A DNA stretch of 64,000 bases from Cercospora beticola (lineage: Eukaryota; Ascomycota; Dothideomycetes; Mycosphaerellales; Mycosphaerellaceae), in contig NC_088937.1 in the NCBI RefSeq assembly GCF_033473495.1, forward strand, positions 1,674,001-1,738,000, read 5' to 3'. The notes below the pieces were generated by a model. It had not been told where the DNA came from and did no database searches. It saw only the letters and a list, made by a program, of their open reading frames with translations. The stretch's first letter is position 1, and each line of letters starts with the position of its first letter. Shown here one piece after another: positions 1 to 9,873 of the stretch. A program made the position numbers and the translations under genes.

Positions 1-1347
1 GTAGGTGAATGGACTGCCATCAACAGTACTTGGCATGAACATACATCCGCATACCAAAGCAAGGCGGGAACAAAGGGCGCGATGTTAGATGGACCGCTCA
101 ATGGTGGCCTTCTGCTCAAGAAACCCAATGCGATAACAAATGCCCTCTACTTCGGTCAAAGCTGGCATGCGCTTCTCGCGAAGCCGTTCACTCACGCCGC
201 TATACCGAAGGTCGATGATCGGGCGTGTCTCTCATACGCCATGAGCACCACGTTGGACGCATTTGAAGCTGGAAAGTCTTTTCCTTGGATCACGTTCACG
301 CTGTATCGAGCGCTCTATGAGCTCGAGTCAGGGATTGTCACGAGAGACATGGTCATCGAGCAGGCCTTGACTTCTTTCGATTCTGCAGACCCAGACAACG
401 CATCTCGCTGGGCCATCTGTATGCACTGCTTGAAGTCGATAGCCCGCGATAGGCTGTGCTGGATAGAGACCATCAAGGGCCCACTTCTATGTTGCAGGTC
501 ATGCTCAAACAGTAGCTATGCTCTGAAGACTTTCTCTAACCGACCGAACCTTTTTGACACGTTGCGACGCCGTTGTGAACAAATATTTAAAAGCGACAGC
601 CTCTTCACCACCCCAGACTGGACACCGAACGAGCTTTCAGCGACCTTACATCAAAACCACCAAGTGCCAGGTGAGGTTGTCAAGTACATTCACGGCTTCA
701 CAGCACTGCCAATGGACTTGTATACTCAGTCTGCGATCTACCTCCGCCCCGAGATCGAGAAGGTACACCAGCGATACGGTGACCAACTTCACAGTCCTCA
801 CAACATCACTTTGGTTCCAAGTTGCCTGAACAAGTTGCATCTTACCGGAGCAATCTCGCTGCTCCCAGTGGTCAAGAACGCAATGGTTCTGGGCTTGAAG
901 GAGCAAGAATTGGGCCGTCTTCGCCCCAGATACCACCCTGACCTGGAGGCAGAGTGGGCCGCAAATGAAGCCGCTCAAGATCATCAGCGAATCGTCTGCT
1001 CTTTGACTCCATCAAACACTAAGCTACGGATGCGACAAGAGCGTTCTCCCGAGATTGATCAGCGAATCAGAGAGATGGAGAAGAGCGGCGTGTGGGACGG
1101 AGATCTCGTTCCCTTCGTGAAGGGCCTGTTTCAAACCAAGTCGAGCCGCATCCAGTCTCCACACTGGCCAGTCGAAAACATGTGGCAGGATACTCGCTGG
1201 AAAGAATTGGTTGCACTGATCAAGGAAATGCAAGGCAGCAAGGATTGGAATCCTGAATCCAACGATATCGTCTGGATTGGTCCACAGCAAGATCTTCCTT
1301 GGTTCTGGAGAGAGGACCATGCTCCGACTGACGTCGACCGCGAATAA
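1..1347 (+). CDS. Unrecognised N-terminal half of a USP-like gene (5' end outside window)
   Basis: The frame is open from base 1, so the start lies upstream; the first ATG inside the window is at 82. The visible part is about 448 residues. I do not recognise a named domain. It has two CxxC pairs (encoded near 424-435 and 493-510), which could bind zinc, and otherwise looks like an ordinary soluble, mixed alpha/beta protein. It ends at a TAA at 1345-1347. The next 2.5 kb continues open in exactly the same frame and encodes a ubiquitin-specific-protease domain, so the two parts probably form, or once formed, one protein. No convincing intron removes the stop: the only nearby GT that could pair with an AG before 1371 is GTCGAC at 1332, giving a 38-39 nt intron, shorter than any other in the window. 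Function is not assigned. Confidence 0.65.
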   Translation, partial: VGEWTAINSTWHEHTSAYQSKAGTKGAMLDGPLNGGLLLKKPNAITNALYFGQSWHALLAKPFTHAAIPKVDDRACLSYAMSTTLDAFEAGKSFPWITFTLYRALYELESGIVTRDMVIEQALTSFDSADPDNASRWAICMHCLKSIARDRLCWIETIKGPLLCCRSCSNSSYALKTFSNRPNLFDTLRRRCEQIFKSDSLFTTPDWTPNELSATLHQNHQVPGEVVKYIHGFTALPMDLYTQSAIYLRPEIEKVHQRYGDQLHSPHNITLVPSCLNKLHLTGAISLLPVVKNAMVLGLKEQELGRLRPRYHPDLEAEWAANEAAQDHQRIVCSLTPSNTKLRMRQERSPEIDQRIREMEKSGVWDGDLVPFVKGLFQTKSSRIQSPHWPVENMWQDTRWKELVALIKEMQGSKDWNPESNDIVWIGPQQDLPWFWREDHAPTDVDRE

Positions 1348-3825
1348 TACTGGCGATTCTACTCGGGAGAGGTGAATACGATCGACACCTTATGCGACGC
1401 GAAGCATGAGACAAAGGAGTCGCCAGATACACTTCTACTTCATGATGCTCGTCAGTATCTCATCAACGGAGGGCGGTGCCATGTCATGTTTTGGAAGTTG
1501 ACGTGCCGTGCTGGCTACCTATCTTCAGCATCGAAAGGCCGAGGTACCCTCAAGCTCATGGAAGACGGTACCCAGAAACCCATCATGCCGGGTGAGCATA
1601 TGCGTAGTGGTTGGACAAACTTGCAGCCAACGTCCCTGGACGCTTATGATCCGCATCGGCTGACAATCGTCACCGAATCTGTCAAAGCCAATCAGTATCG
1701 CTACTGCTACCGTGGTCACCCCGATATCCTGATTCCTGCTCTCCGACAGGTCGTTCTAGATCTACCAGATCAGTGTCAGTGGTATGGTCCTGTCCAGAAG
1801 CAGTACACGCCAATCAAGGGTTGCCCAATCTGGCGTCGCACAAATCCATGGTACAAAGGCTTCTGTGAGAATCGACACGTCTTAACTCGGAAGTTTCAGG
1901 ACGCTGAAGATGAGGAGCCTGACCTTGGCGATGACGAAGAAGAGGCCATTCAGGAAATGATGGATGATCTGTTCGCAGCTACGAGGCCCAGCAGTGACAC
2001 GGCGACGCCATTCGAACGTCTCTCATTGGCCAAGGCACGTATCGCAAAGCTGGATTGCGGCACGGATGAACAGGTACAAAAGATGGTGGAGAACGCTACA
2101 AGCAGCGTTGATGATTCAGACCTCTTTGAGCAACAGTTGCAAGAGTTGACCACCTTGCTGGATCGCATCGATGGCATTGCAGAGCGCAGCAAGCGTCTTG
2201 ATGCGCTGCTCGATCGCGCTGATCAGCTCAAATGCTCTTTGAATGAGGATGTGCGGACACTCATCAACAGCGTGACCAACAGCATCAACGACCAAGCCTC
2301 GTGTGATCAGCACTTACAGTCACTTTCGGCTCTCTTGGACAAGCTTGGAGGCAAAGAACAGCCCCCAGGGTCTGATCCGGACATGTTGCCAGCGCTGAGA
2401 GATCTTCGCAACTTCGTCAATCTCGGACAAAGCTGCTATGCCAGCGCCTCATTGGCCATGTGCATGAATTTGGAGAAGTTGCACGACTTTGTCATGGATG
2501 AGAACAATGAGCGGGCCAAGCCAGACAGCCAGTCTGGTCGAACACCACATGAATGGCTCAACACATCGTACCCGATTCGACGATCGTCGACTCTGCCTGG
2601 CGCCACGAACCCCAGCACCACAAGCGAGGATCAGATTGCTGAGTGGTCTCAGAAGCACATGAACAATGCCAAGAACTTGTTTGGAGCTCTGCGGAACTTG
2701 TTCACGAGAATGAATAACAAAGGCAGCCGGATTTCGCAAGCCGAGATGAAGGCCTTTTTCGATGCCGTACACGCATTGAACCCAGAAGAATTCCACCACA
2801 ACGAGCAGAATGATGCTAGCGTCTTTCTCATTGAGCTTCTTCAGGCACTGACATTGGTTTCTGATGATTCCATAAAGCAGAAGTATAGAGATGCCATCGC
2901 AAGCATCAATACTGCCGACGGTCAAAACCTGCAGCCAGTGGAGACGGATGCGATGACTCGCCTCACGGCAAAGCTTCAAAATGGTAACGACAGTGCGTTG
3001 TACATCCTGTTCTGTGTCCAGATCGCCACGGAGTACTATTGCTGGAGCTGTAAACTGGTTCACAGAACATTTGAGCACACGCCTTACCTGGAGCTTAACT
3101 TCATTGGCCCTACGGGTGCGGATCAGAACCTGGTCACCATACTGCAAGATTGGAGCAAGTTATCCCTTTCAGAACCACAAAAGTGCCTGCACAATGATTC
3201 CAAGCTCGGCACAAAGACCAGAATCAGGCGTATCGTTCATGCACCTCAGTATCTCATGATCAAGTTCGTGCGTGGAAACTATCTTTTCATGAACCACGTC
3301 GACATTCCAGAGTTCTTGGACATCAGAAACTGCACGACCGGGGTTGTACTCCCATCAGAGATTGTTCATGGCATCGAGTCAGCTCAGCAAGTCAGCTGCA
3401 TCTATCGCCTGACTGCCGTGGCCATGTTCATACCCACCCGCTCACACTACGTCGCCTATGTCGTGAAGGACCGTCACTGGTTGGCGTTTGATGACCTGTC
3501 ACAAAGCCCGATACCTGTCCGAGAGCATCCGCAGACTGCTATTAACAATGGAGCAGTGCCATACTTCACGATTTACGAGCAACAGCCCGAGAAGACATCA
3601 TTCCCTCTCGATCTGGCGGACAGTGTCTCTCCTGGATTCACCCTACGGAAGAATGGTCAAGTTCCATCTCCGAAGGCAGCGCTGCCACGCTGGAATGCGA
3701 GCGACGAGTTTGAGTGCCTTCACCTCAGCAATCCGTGCGACAAGACTTTCAGAACGGTGGGCGAAGCACGTGGTCATCAGCATGATCAAGTGGGCGATGA
3801 CGAGCAGGCAGCGTCGCATTTGTGA
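1348..3825 (+). CDS. Ubiquitin carboxyl-terminal hydrolase (USP, peptidase C19) domain protein
   Basis: Predicted deubiquitinase. The Cys box is NLGQSCYASASL with the nucleophile codon at 2434-2436. A following segment resembles the USP QQDAxEFL motif (NEQNDASVFLIELL, around 2806). A YLMIKFVRGN segment matches the P-x-x-L-x-x-x-x-K-R-F strand. The His box is SHYVAYV with His at 3445-3447, followed by WLAFDD (3478-3495). So Cys, His and Asp are all present, but the usual Asn of the GNTCY box is Gln and the usual GHY is SHY. Residues before the domain include two Leu-rich coiled-coil-like repeats (about 2020-2350). The frame has no ATG near its 5' end: a GTG at 1372 is unlikely to start translation and the first ATG is 1486. 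It is in frame with the preceding CDS across one TAA, so it may be the catalytic half of one gene. Activity is inferred, not shown. Confidence 0.7.
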   Translation, partial: YWRFYSGEVNTIDTLCDAKHETKESPDTLLLHDARQYLINGGRCHVMFWKLTCRAGYLSSASKGRGTLKLMEDGTQKPIMPGEHMRSGWTNLQPTSLDAYDPHRLTIVTESVKANQYRYCYRGHPDILIPALRQVVLDLPDQCQWYGPVQKQYTPIKGCPIWRRTNPWYKGFCENRHVLTRKFQDAEDEEPDLGDDEEEAIQEMMDDLFAATRPSSDTATPFERLSLAKARIAKLDCGTDEQVQKMVENATSSVDDSDLFEQQLQELTTLLDRIDGIAERSKRLDALLDRADQLKCSLNEDVRTLINSVTNSINDQASCDQHLQSLSALLDKLGGKEQPPGSDPDMLPALRDLRNFVNLGQSCYASASLAMCMNLEKLHDFVMDENNERAKPDSQSGRTPHEWLNTSYPIRRSSTLPGATNPSTTSEDQIAEWSQKHMNNAKNLFGALRNLFTRMNNKGSRISQAEMKAFFDAVHALNPEEFHHNEQNDASVFLIELLQALTLVSDDSIKQKYRDAIASINTADGQNLQPVETDAMTRLTAKLQNGNDSALYILFCVQIATEYYCWSCKLVHRTFEHTPYLELNFIGPTGADQNLVTILQDWSKLSLSEPQKCLHNDSKLGTKTRIRRIVHAPQYLMIKFVRGNYLFMNHVDIPEFLDIRNCTTGVVLPSEIVHGIESAQQVSCIYRLTAVAMFIPTRSHYVAYVVKDRHWLAFDDLSQSPIPVREHPQTAINNGAVPYFTIYEQQPEKTSFPLDLADSVSPGFTLRKNGQVPSPKAALPRWNASDEFECLHLSNPCDKTFRTVGEARGHQHDQVGDDEQAASHL

Positions 3826-5566
3826 GGCATGATGGTAATGGTGGAAAAGGCTCTTGGATTGATGAACCTGTGTGAGGAGACTGGGCATGCTGCCGGTGGT
3901 CTCTCTGTTTCGCTTCCTTCATGTAGCTGCACACCAAGCCACTCAGTCAAAAGAAGTGCCGACAGGGGCAGGTGTGTTGACCGCAGAGGTTCGACAGAAC
4001 CCAGGAGTGAGACTGCTCACTCCTCTGCCCAGGAGCTCGAATGCTCTTTCGATTCTCGCATTTCTGCCTTGTGCAGCCTAGCTAAGGCGAGCTGTCTCGA
4101 CCAGCGAGGCAGCTGCGAAATCAAGCTCGCGAGAGTGGTCGCAAAGTACGCATGTTTCCTAATTTCCATTTTGCTGTCCGCAACTAGCCTCATACTTGTT
4201 TGGACAGGATCCTGTTCGCCTGCATAGGATTCGCAATCAATCAGTGAAACGTCAGTGCTGCAATGCTCACGACCTCGTCCGGGTCTCTGGAGCAGACGTG
4301 TTGCCGTAAAGACTGGATCACGTCCATATCTGCAGTAATGTCTCACTCCCAGCTCGCTTGCTTCTTGAAACGAGGCATGACTGAAGCGTCAAGGACTGCG
4401 ACGCGCGACGTACATCTACGGCTGCATATGGGCTTGCATATGCCAGCTCAGCAGTGGGGCGTATGCAGAGAATCCTCCAATGTCCAGAATCGCTCCGTCT
4501 GGCGGCCTCTCGGTGTCCTTCCGAATTGCTTGCAGCACGCGCGCGCAATCATTTCGGCTGGCCGAACGCTGCAATTGATGCATTAGGGAGTCGGCACTAC
4601 GAGTATTGGTCGACTACCAATGTGCACATACTTGAGCAGTGCAAAATCGACACACGATGGTCGAGACACAGCACTAAGGTACCTACATTTCCCTCACTGT
4701 TGCCCGCGATGTTGCGCTTGAGCGCGTGATCGGAATCATCGCTCCTCATTTGCTCCAGGCATGATTGCCTGGCGCCACTGCTCCGAGACGATCACAGATG
4801 GTGTCCTCCTCAAACCCATTGTCTACCGCTCAACGAAGAACTGGTTGCCTTAACAACATCATTGACCGCAGCAAATGCAGCCGAGCCGCAAGCTCAGGCA
4901 ACGGGGCCTCCTGATTGGTCAATGCGTTGGACAGCATGTGGCTGATTGCAGGGCATTAGACCACAGCAGCACAATCTATGTTACCACCAGTCCTTCGACG
5001 CTTGCGACAAAGCTAGGTGCCCATGCTGAACCTCGGGCCCAGATCAATTGGAGATTGCTAAGCGACGAGATCTTTGAAAGGATGATTCGTTCAACAGCTC
5101 GGCACAGTTCGCATCCACATCTCAGCCTGACAAGCTGCACCCGGGCGTAGGTACTTATGCAGGGAAGCTTGTGCCCGGGGCGGCCTCCACGATCCTCTAA
5201 GAGTCACACTAACAAACCAGCGGAGTGGCCCGTCGCAGCTTTGATGTTACTGCTGTGCAGCCTTGAAGATGTTGGCGGAGCGGGCGGATGGCGCATGCGG
5301 TCGTGGTGGGTGCCGACAGCGGGGCGACATGCATGATACACGAGTGTCTTGTTGCCTTCGATGGCTGCGAGCCAGCTTGCGAACTTATGAAATTGAGGCC
5401 GCCGCTTCCTGGTGCGAATTTCGTCTTCGATTTCTACTGAGCGGAGTCTGTCCATTGTTTCACTTGAAGAAGAAATATCTCAGTTCACTCCAAACCAACC
5501 CTGTTGCTCGTGCACGAGAACTTGCGTTGCATACATCGTCCACCCTCAGCACCTTTGGTGCAACAG
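3826..5566. other. Intergenic, 1.7 kb
   Basis: No supportable gene is seen on either strand. Short open frames here lack family motifs, splice logic or sensible composition. The interval should hold the 3' UTR of the USP-like gene and the promoter and 5' UTR of the proline-rich gene that starts at 5567. Confidence 0.5.
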
Positions 5567-7387
5567 ATGCAGCAAGGAATGATGTTCGATCCACCAATGC
5601 CGTCGCAATTCGATGGGTTTCCTGACGACGGTTACTACGACGCTCCTATCAATAGGAAGGATAAAAAGGATAAGACCAAAAATGAAAGAAACCCCACCAC
5701 GGGCATCGTGGCCATGTACGAGGGCTGCGTCTTGCAGAAAGCCCCAGCGCGGCCTGGCGAATTCGAGAGCTGGGCTCGACCAGATCACGAGCCTCTTCAT
5801 AGTGGCGACATCGAGCTTGCACAGCTGTCGCGAAAGTATCGCAAAGAAGTTGGCGATCCTCTTGACGCGTTCGCTCAGCTTAGTCGCGACCAGAAAGGTG
5901 CGGTCAACCGTTATATCGAAGCCAGGCAGTCTCAAGAAGACGACGAGCACGCCGAGTGGACTCTGGACTGCGTCTATCGACACAAACGTTCAGTCGTCGT
6001 GAAAAATGCTTGGACTCGAGCCAAACCCGAGATCAGAAGTATTACCGTCATCATAAAACGACAGGACCGCAAGATTCCAGGCATAGCCTATACACGCGAC
6101 ATCATCGACATCAACGGACCGCACAAGAAGACCAAGGACGGTAGAAAGGACAACAAGAAGCACAGGGACAAGGACATGTTCATCCCTCCTTTTGATGATT
6201 TCACGCCACTCAGCTTCGGTCCCGGTCCGCCACACAACGCCGATATATTACATGTGCCTCCCCCACCACCTCCTCTGCCTGCTACCGGCGGCCAACGTTT
6301 TGACTTTCCACCGCCGCCGCCGCCGCCTCCTCATGCTGGTGCAATACACGTTGACCAGTTCCACCCGCCTCAGCATGGTCCGTCGAATCCGTTTGAGCCT
6401 CTCCCGCATCTGAACACGCCGAATCTCTACGAGAGCAGCTTCCAGCCTCCAATGAATGTCGATCCCCAATTTCAGACCCGTAGGCAGACACCTATCCTGG
6501 AAGACCGCCGCTCTCGTTCTCTGTCGCGCGACCGGCGCCGGCAATCGCGGGAGCGGCGAAGATACCAGGAGCAGGAAGAAGCTCGTCGTCGCGAAGATGC
6601 TCTCCGCTTAGAGCAGGAGGAAAGGCACGAAGAAGACCGTCGCCAGCAGCGCATCAACCAGCAACGAACCGAGCGCATGCTCGACGAGATTCAGGGCAAC
6701 ATGCAGGAGCAGCAGGACCAGATGCATCAACTCACTGGACAGTTCGCGCAGCTCAACTATGGACGGTCGCGCTACAGTGCCTCCAGCGAAGGATCGCAAC
6801 ACCGCGACCATCTCGATAAAGTCGACATGTGGAGTCTCCCATCGGGCGGTAGCTTCACTCCGCCTTCGTCGCCAGGCACAAGAAGTCCTGCCATGCCTAG
6901 CGGTACACTTGGCCGGAAATTCTACCACGATCAAGTTCGCAAAATTTATCCCATCGAACGTCGCAACAGTAGCTACCATCGCGACAAAATGGTCGTGCTT
7001 GAGCCTTATGCCACTCTACCTCGCGGCCGAGACGCGTATCAGCAAGGTCGTCGACGGGACAGCGCCAATCTAGAAGACGACTACCCGCATCCCCCAGCAC
7101 CCATGCCTCCGATGGATCCTGGACGCCGTCATCGTCCGCAGATCCACCAACGTGCTGCGACGTTTGCGAATGATGACCATCCCTTCCAGCCTTTGGCTCT
7201 ACCGCAGTATGCGACGCAGGAGTATGCGCAGTTCGGTACGCACCAACGACGTGGAAGAGAGGAGAGGAAGAGGCGGGATAGCGACCTTTATGGCAGGCCG
7301 AGAGAGGTACCAGTCGCATATGTATATGCCGAAGAGAGGGATCGCAGAGGCGGACGCAGATCTGATCGGATTCCATTTGGTTTTTGA
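5567..7387 (+). CDS. Unrecognised proline-rich, Arg/Glu/Gln coiled-coil protein
   Basis: A 606-residue intronless frame. An upstream TTG at 5504 extends it, but the first ATG is 5567. I do not recognise a catalytic domain. In order: an N-terminal Met/Asp/Tyr-rich stretch and Lys-rich patch; a conserved-looking globular segment (about residues 45-170, with GIVAMYEGCVLQKAPARPGE near its start); a proline segment with two runs of six to eight prolines (about 245-275, encoded 6258-6333), the kind of track bound by profilin, SH3 or WW domains; a strongly charged Arg/Glu/Gln coiled coil (about 325-420); and a low-complexity Arg/Pro/Ser tail. The architecture suggests an adaptor or cytoskeleton-linked scaffold, but this is inference from composition only. 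Codon use and length are gene-like, and the long frame is unbroken. Confidence 0.75.
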   Translation: MQQGMMFDPPMPSQFDGFPDDGYYDAPINRKDKKDKTKNERNPTTGIVAMYEGCVLQKAPARPGEFESWARPDHEPLHSGDIELAQLSRKYRKEVGDPLDAFAQLSRDQKGAVNRYIEARQSQEDDEHAEWTLDCVYRHKRSVVVKNAWTRAKPEIRSITVIIKRQDRKIPGIAYTRDIIDINGPHKKTKDGRKDNKKHRDKDMFIPPFDDFTPLSFGPGPPHNADILHVPPPPPPLPATGGQRFDFPPPPPPPPHAGAIHVDQFHPPQHGPSNPFEPLPHLNTPNLYESSFQPPMNVDPQFQTRRQTPILEDRRSRSLSRDRRRQSRERRRYQEQEEARRREDALRLEQEERHEEDRRQQRINQQRTERMLDEIQGNMQEQQDQMHQLTGQFAQLNYGRSRYSASSEGSQHRDHLDKVDMWSLPSGGSFTPPSSPGTRSPAMPSGTLGRKFYHDQVRKIYPIERRNSSYHRDKMVVLEPYATLPRGRDAYQQGRRRDSANLEDDYPHPPAPMPPMDPGRRHRPQIHQRAATFANDDHPFQPLALPQYATQEYAQFGTHQRRGREERKRRDSDLYGRPREVPVAYVYAEERDRRGGRRSDRIPFGF

Positions 7388-7634
7388 TTGAGGATGATGA
7401 TGTTCAGTGCACAGGGTGGGCCACATTATCCTGTTAAATAGGCAAATACACAGTCGGGAGACAAATTACGGCCGTGAGCACATCTGTTCCATTTTTCGCT
7501 GTGGTCATCTAGGGTCCCTCGTACGAGTTGCCTCTGGGTATGGTCTTTCGAAGCATGAGTCTCGTAAATATATTCCCTCGATCAACGCCTCGCTAAAGTG
7601 AAGACCGATTCTATGCCAACTCTCCTTCTCGATC

Positions 7635-9467
7635 TCATTTGAGGATCTCATCCCAGTCCGGAGTAAGCACGAACTTGGCTCGAATCAGTCCCATACCCAT
7701 GGCATTCGCGTCTTCGATATCCTCGGGCGGCTGCTCGCCCTCTTTGGGCTTCGTTTCTGGCACTTTCGCGATCAAAACATTTTGTAAGAATGTGGCTTCG
7801 GCGCCTAGATTGAGAACCAGACTCGTGCCGCCCCAGTCAAGAGTCGTCTTCCCGGACTTGTGGACCCGTAACTTACCAACTTGTCCGGATCTTAAGCTCG
7901 GTCGAGTACTTCCTGACGAGGCGCCCTGTGCCGTGGATGTTGCCCCATTCGTTTCGTCAACGTCCATCGCGTCGCCATTCGCGTCGCCATTTGATTCTGT
8001 AGCGTCTGGATCATCCTTAATCGTCACAGCCTTCAGATCAGGGAGTACGGGAGGGAATTGGAAGAGATACACGTGCTTTTCACGTTCTTCTTGCCTCGCC
8101 TTAGCCCGCTTAGCATGGCCAGTCTCTTCGGCCATCGCAGTGTCACCATCCGCATCAGGTGCAGAGATAGCTTTGGGCACCAGCCTCCCCAGTTCGTGTC
8201 GCACTTTCTGCTTGTCGTCGTAGAATCGGATCCATTCGTCCTTCTCGGCCTGTGTCTGAAAGTGTGGCTCGGGTGGTCTCTCGATATCAGACTCATCGCC
8301 TTCTTCTGGAATCTCAGCATTTTCCTTGATCTTTTCTTTGGCTTTCCTCCTGCGTTCTGGCGAGTCTAGCAGATCAGCACCAGGACTCACAATGCCTGCA
8401 GCAGGTTGTGTGACTGCAGGCTCTGGGGTTGTCGGGCGTGTGTGTTCATCGTCTGTAGGCTCCTGTTTGATTTGAGGCTCTCCTTCAGTATCCGAAGAGC
8501 TGTATGTGGTGGGCCTCTTAGGCACCGCAGCTGTCCCTGTCACCTCGACATCTCTTGCCCTCTGCTTGCCTTTGCGTTTTTCTGAGACCGCTTCTGCAGC
8601 ATCACTCGCGTCAGGCGACTCCTCAGCTTGTAACCCAACTGCTCGCTCTTTGTGTGGTACACGAGACAAACGGACTGGTACGAAAGGATCTTCGAGGTCT
8701 GGCTCCTGGTCTCCAGTCAAATCTATGACTTGCATGCGATCGACGTCCCGCTTGTCTCCTTCATTCTCATCTTCGTCGCTGGAAATGTAGCCTCCGTCTT
8801 CTGTTTTAATATGCGTCCGCATGCCGCCCATTTCAACATCTCCCGACTCCCTCTTAATCCCTGAGCCACCTAGGTATCCACTGCCACCTGATCTGCCACC
8901 GGAGCCACCACCTCCTCCTCCTCCGCCACTGCCAAACCCGCCAGGTCTACTGGTGCGCGCATATCTGATGTCGGCTGAAGCCTGGCCACCACCGAATATA
9001 CCGGAAGCCTCTGACGAGTACTCTCTCGGCCGATCGCCAATGTGTCCGCCTCGGCCTCGACCGCCCCGCGGAGCGCCTCGTGAGTCACCTCTGCCTCTGC
9101 CATAGCCGAATTTCCTGTCTTCCTTCGCTTTCTTCTTGGCCTCTTCGGCAGCAGCTTTTGCTTCGGCCCGTTTCTTTTTCGCTTCTGCAGCCTCTAGCTC
9201 TGCTCGAGCAGTAGCAGATCGTCGACCTGCGAACTTTGGCAAGGGCTTCGCGCCCCCTCGTCCTCGCACGGCGGGAGATGGCCTTGCAGATCCTGGACGC
9301 GAGCTTGGTGTAGGCGGAGCGGGTGTGCCGGAGGGAGTCGCAACTGGTGTGTTGCTGCCAGACATTGGCGCTTCGGGAGCTGTCCCTTGCGTGGTGCCTT
9401 CCCCATTGCCATCCGCGTTACTGGCATTGGCAGAATCGCCTTCCTTCGTCGACTTCTTCGGTGGCAT
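7635..9467 (-). CDS. RPC53: DNA-directed RNA polymerase III subunit RPC4 (Rpc53)
   Basis: Subunit of RNA polymerase III, which transcribes tRNA and 5S genes in the nucleus; with Rpc37 it acts in initiation, pausing and termination. The 610-residue frame starts MPPKKS at 9467. The N-terminal third is low-complexity Ser/Thr/Pro followed by a Lys/Glu/Ala helix (about 85-120) and an RG-rich segment. A conserved C-terminal RPC4 domain covers about residues 390-610: it holds the VRHELGRLVPKAI and HVYLFQFPPVLPDL motifs, the GQVGKLRVHKSGKTTLDWGG core, and ends in GLIRAKFVLTPDWDEIL. This layout matches the Pfam RNA_pol_Rpc4 family, in which only the C-terminus is conserved. The gene is divergent from the kinesin gene, 406 bp start to start. 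Confidence 0.92.
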   Translation of the reverse strand: MPPKKSTKEGDSANASNADGNGEGTTQGTAPEAPMSGSNTPVATPSGTPAPPTPSSRPGSARPSPAVRGRGGAKPLPKFAGRRSATARAELEAAEAKKKRAEAKAAAEEAKKKAKEDRKFGYGRGRGDSRGAPRGGRGRGGHIGDRPREYSSEASGIFGGGQASADIRYARTSRPGGFGSGGGGGGGGSGGRSGGSGYLGGSGIKRESGDVEMGGMRTHIKTEDGGYISSDEDENEGDKRDVDRMQVIDLTGDQEPDLEDPFVPVRLSRVPHKERAVGLQAEESPDASDAAEAVSEKRKGKQRARDVEVTGTAAVPKRPTTYSSSDTEGEPQIKQEPTDDEHTRPTTPEPAVTQPAAGIVSPGADLLDSPERRRKAKEKIKENAEIPEEGDESDIERPPEPHFQTQAEKDEWIRFYDDKQKVRHELGRLVPKAISAPDADGDTAMAEETGHAKRAKARQEEREKHVYLFQFPPVLPDLKAVTIKDDPDATESNGDANGDAMDVDETNGATSTAQGASSGSTRPSLRSGQVGKLRVHKSGKTTLDWGGTSLVLNLGAEATFLQNVLIAKVPETKPKEGEQPPEDIEDANAMGMGLIRAKFVLTPDWDEILK

Positions 9468-9873
9468 GACTCAATGTGTGTTATCGTGACATGGCGTGGT
9501 GAAAGTGGATGTATGCGCCGGAGCAGAGCTCAGCAAAAAGATTGAACGCGAGTCATGTGCCTTATCGATAAGCACAAGGTTTGGGCGTTGCCGTGGGAGC
9601 GATGTTTGCGTCTAATCATAAGCGGGAGGCGCGATGGACCAACAAGAACGGGCAGAAGAAGAGGAAGCAGCGCACCGCGTTGCGCATGGGGCAGAAGCAG
9701 GCGCTACCCGTGCTTAGTGACGAGGGCAATGATGCCGGGCGATCTCCATGTATGCCTCGTTGCGCCTGCGCCAGACTCTCGAGCTGCGTCGTTTGTGTTC
9801 CATCTTGGCCCAACTTACCGCTGAATCGTTTCCGTTGCGCGACCACCAAACAATTTCACCTCCGGCCACCGCC
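9468..9873. promoter_or_regulatory. Divergent promoter region, RPC4 / kinesin
   Basis: The 406 bp between the two ATGs must hold both promoters and 5' UTRs. No TATA box was recognised. Short C-rich and CACC-type stretches occur just upstream of the kinesin ATG. Confidence 0.4.

Noticed and set aside
4076..4090. 15-base identity with 15821-15835, both intergenic, containing a small hairpin (CGCCT/AGGCG at the second site)
   Set aside because: One or two such 15-mers are expected by chance in 64 kb, so it is not evidence of a repeat family.
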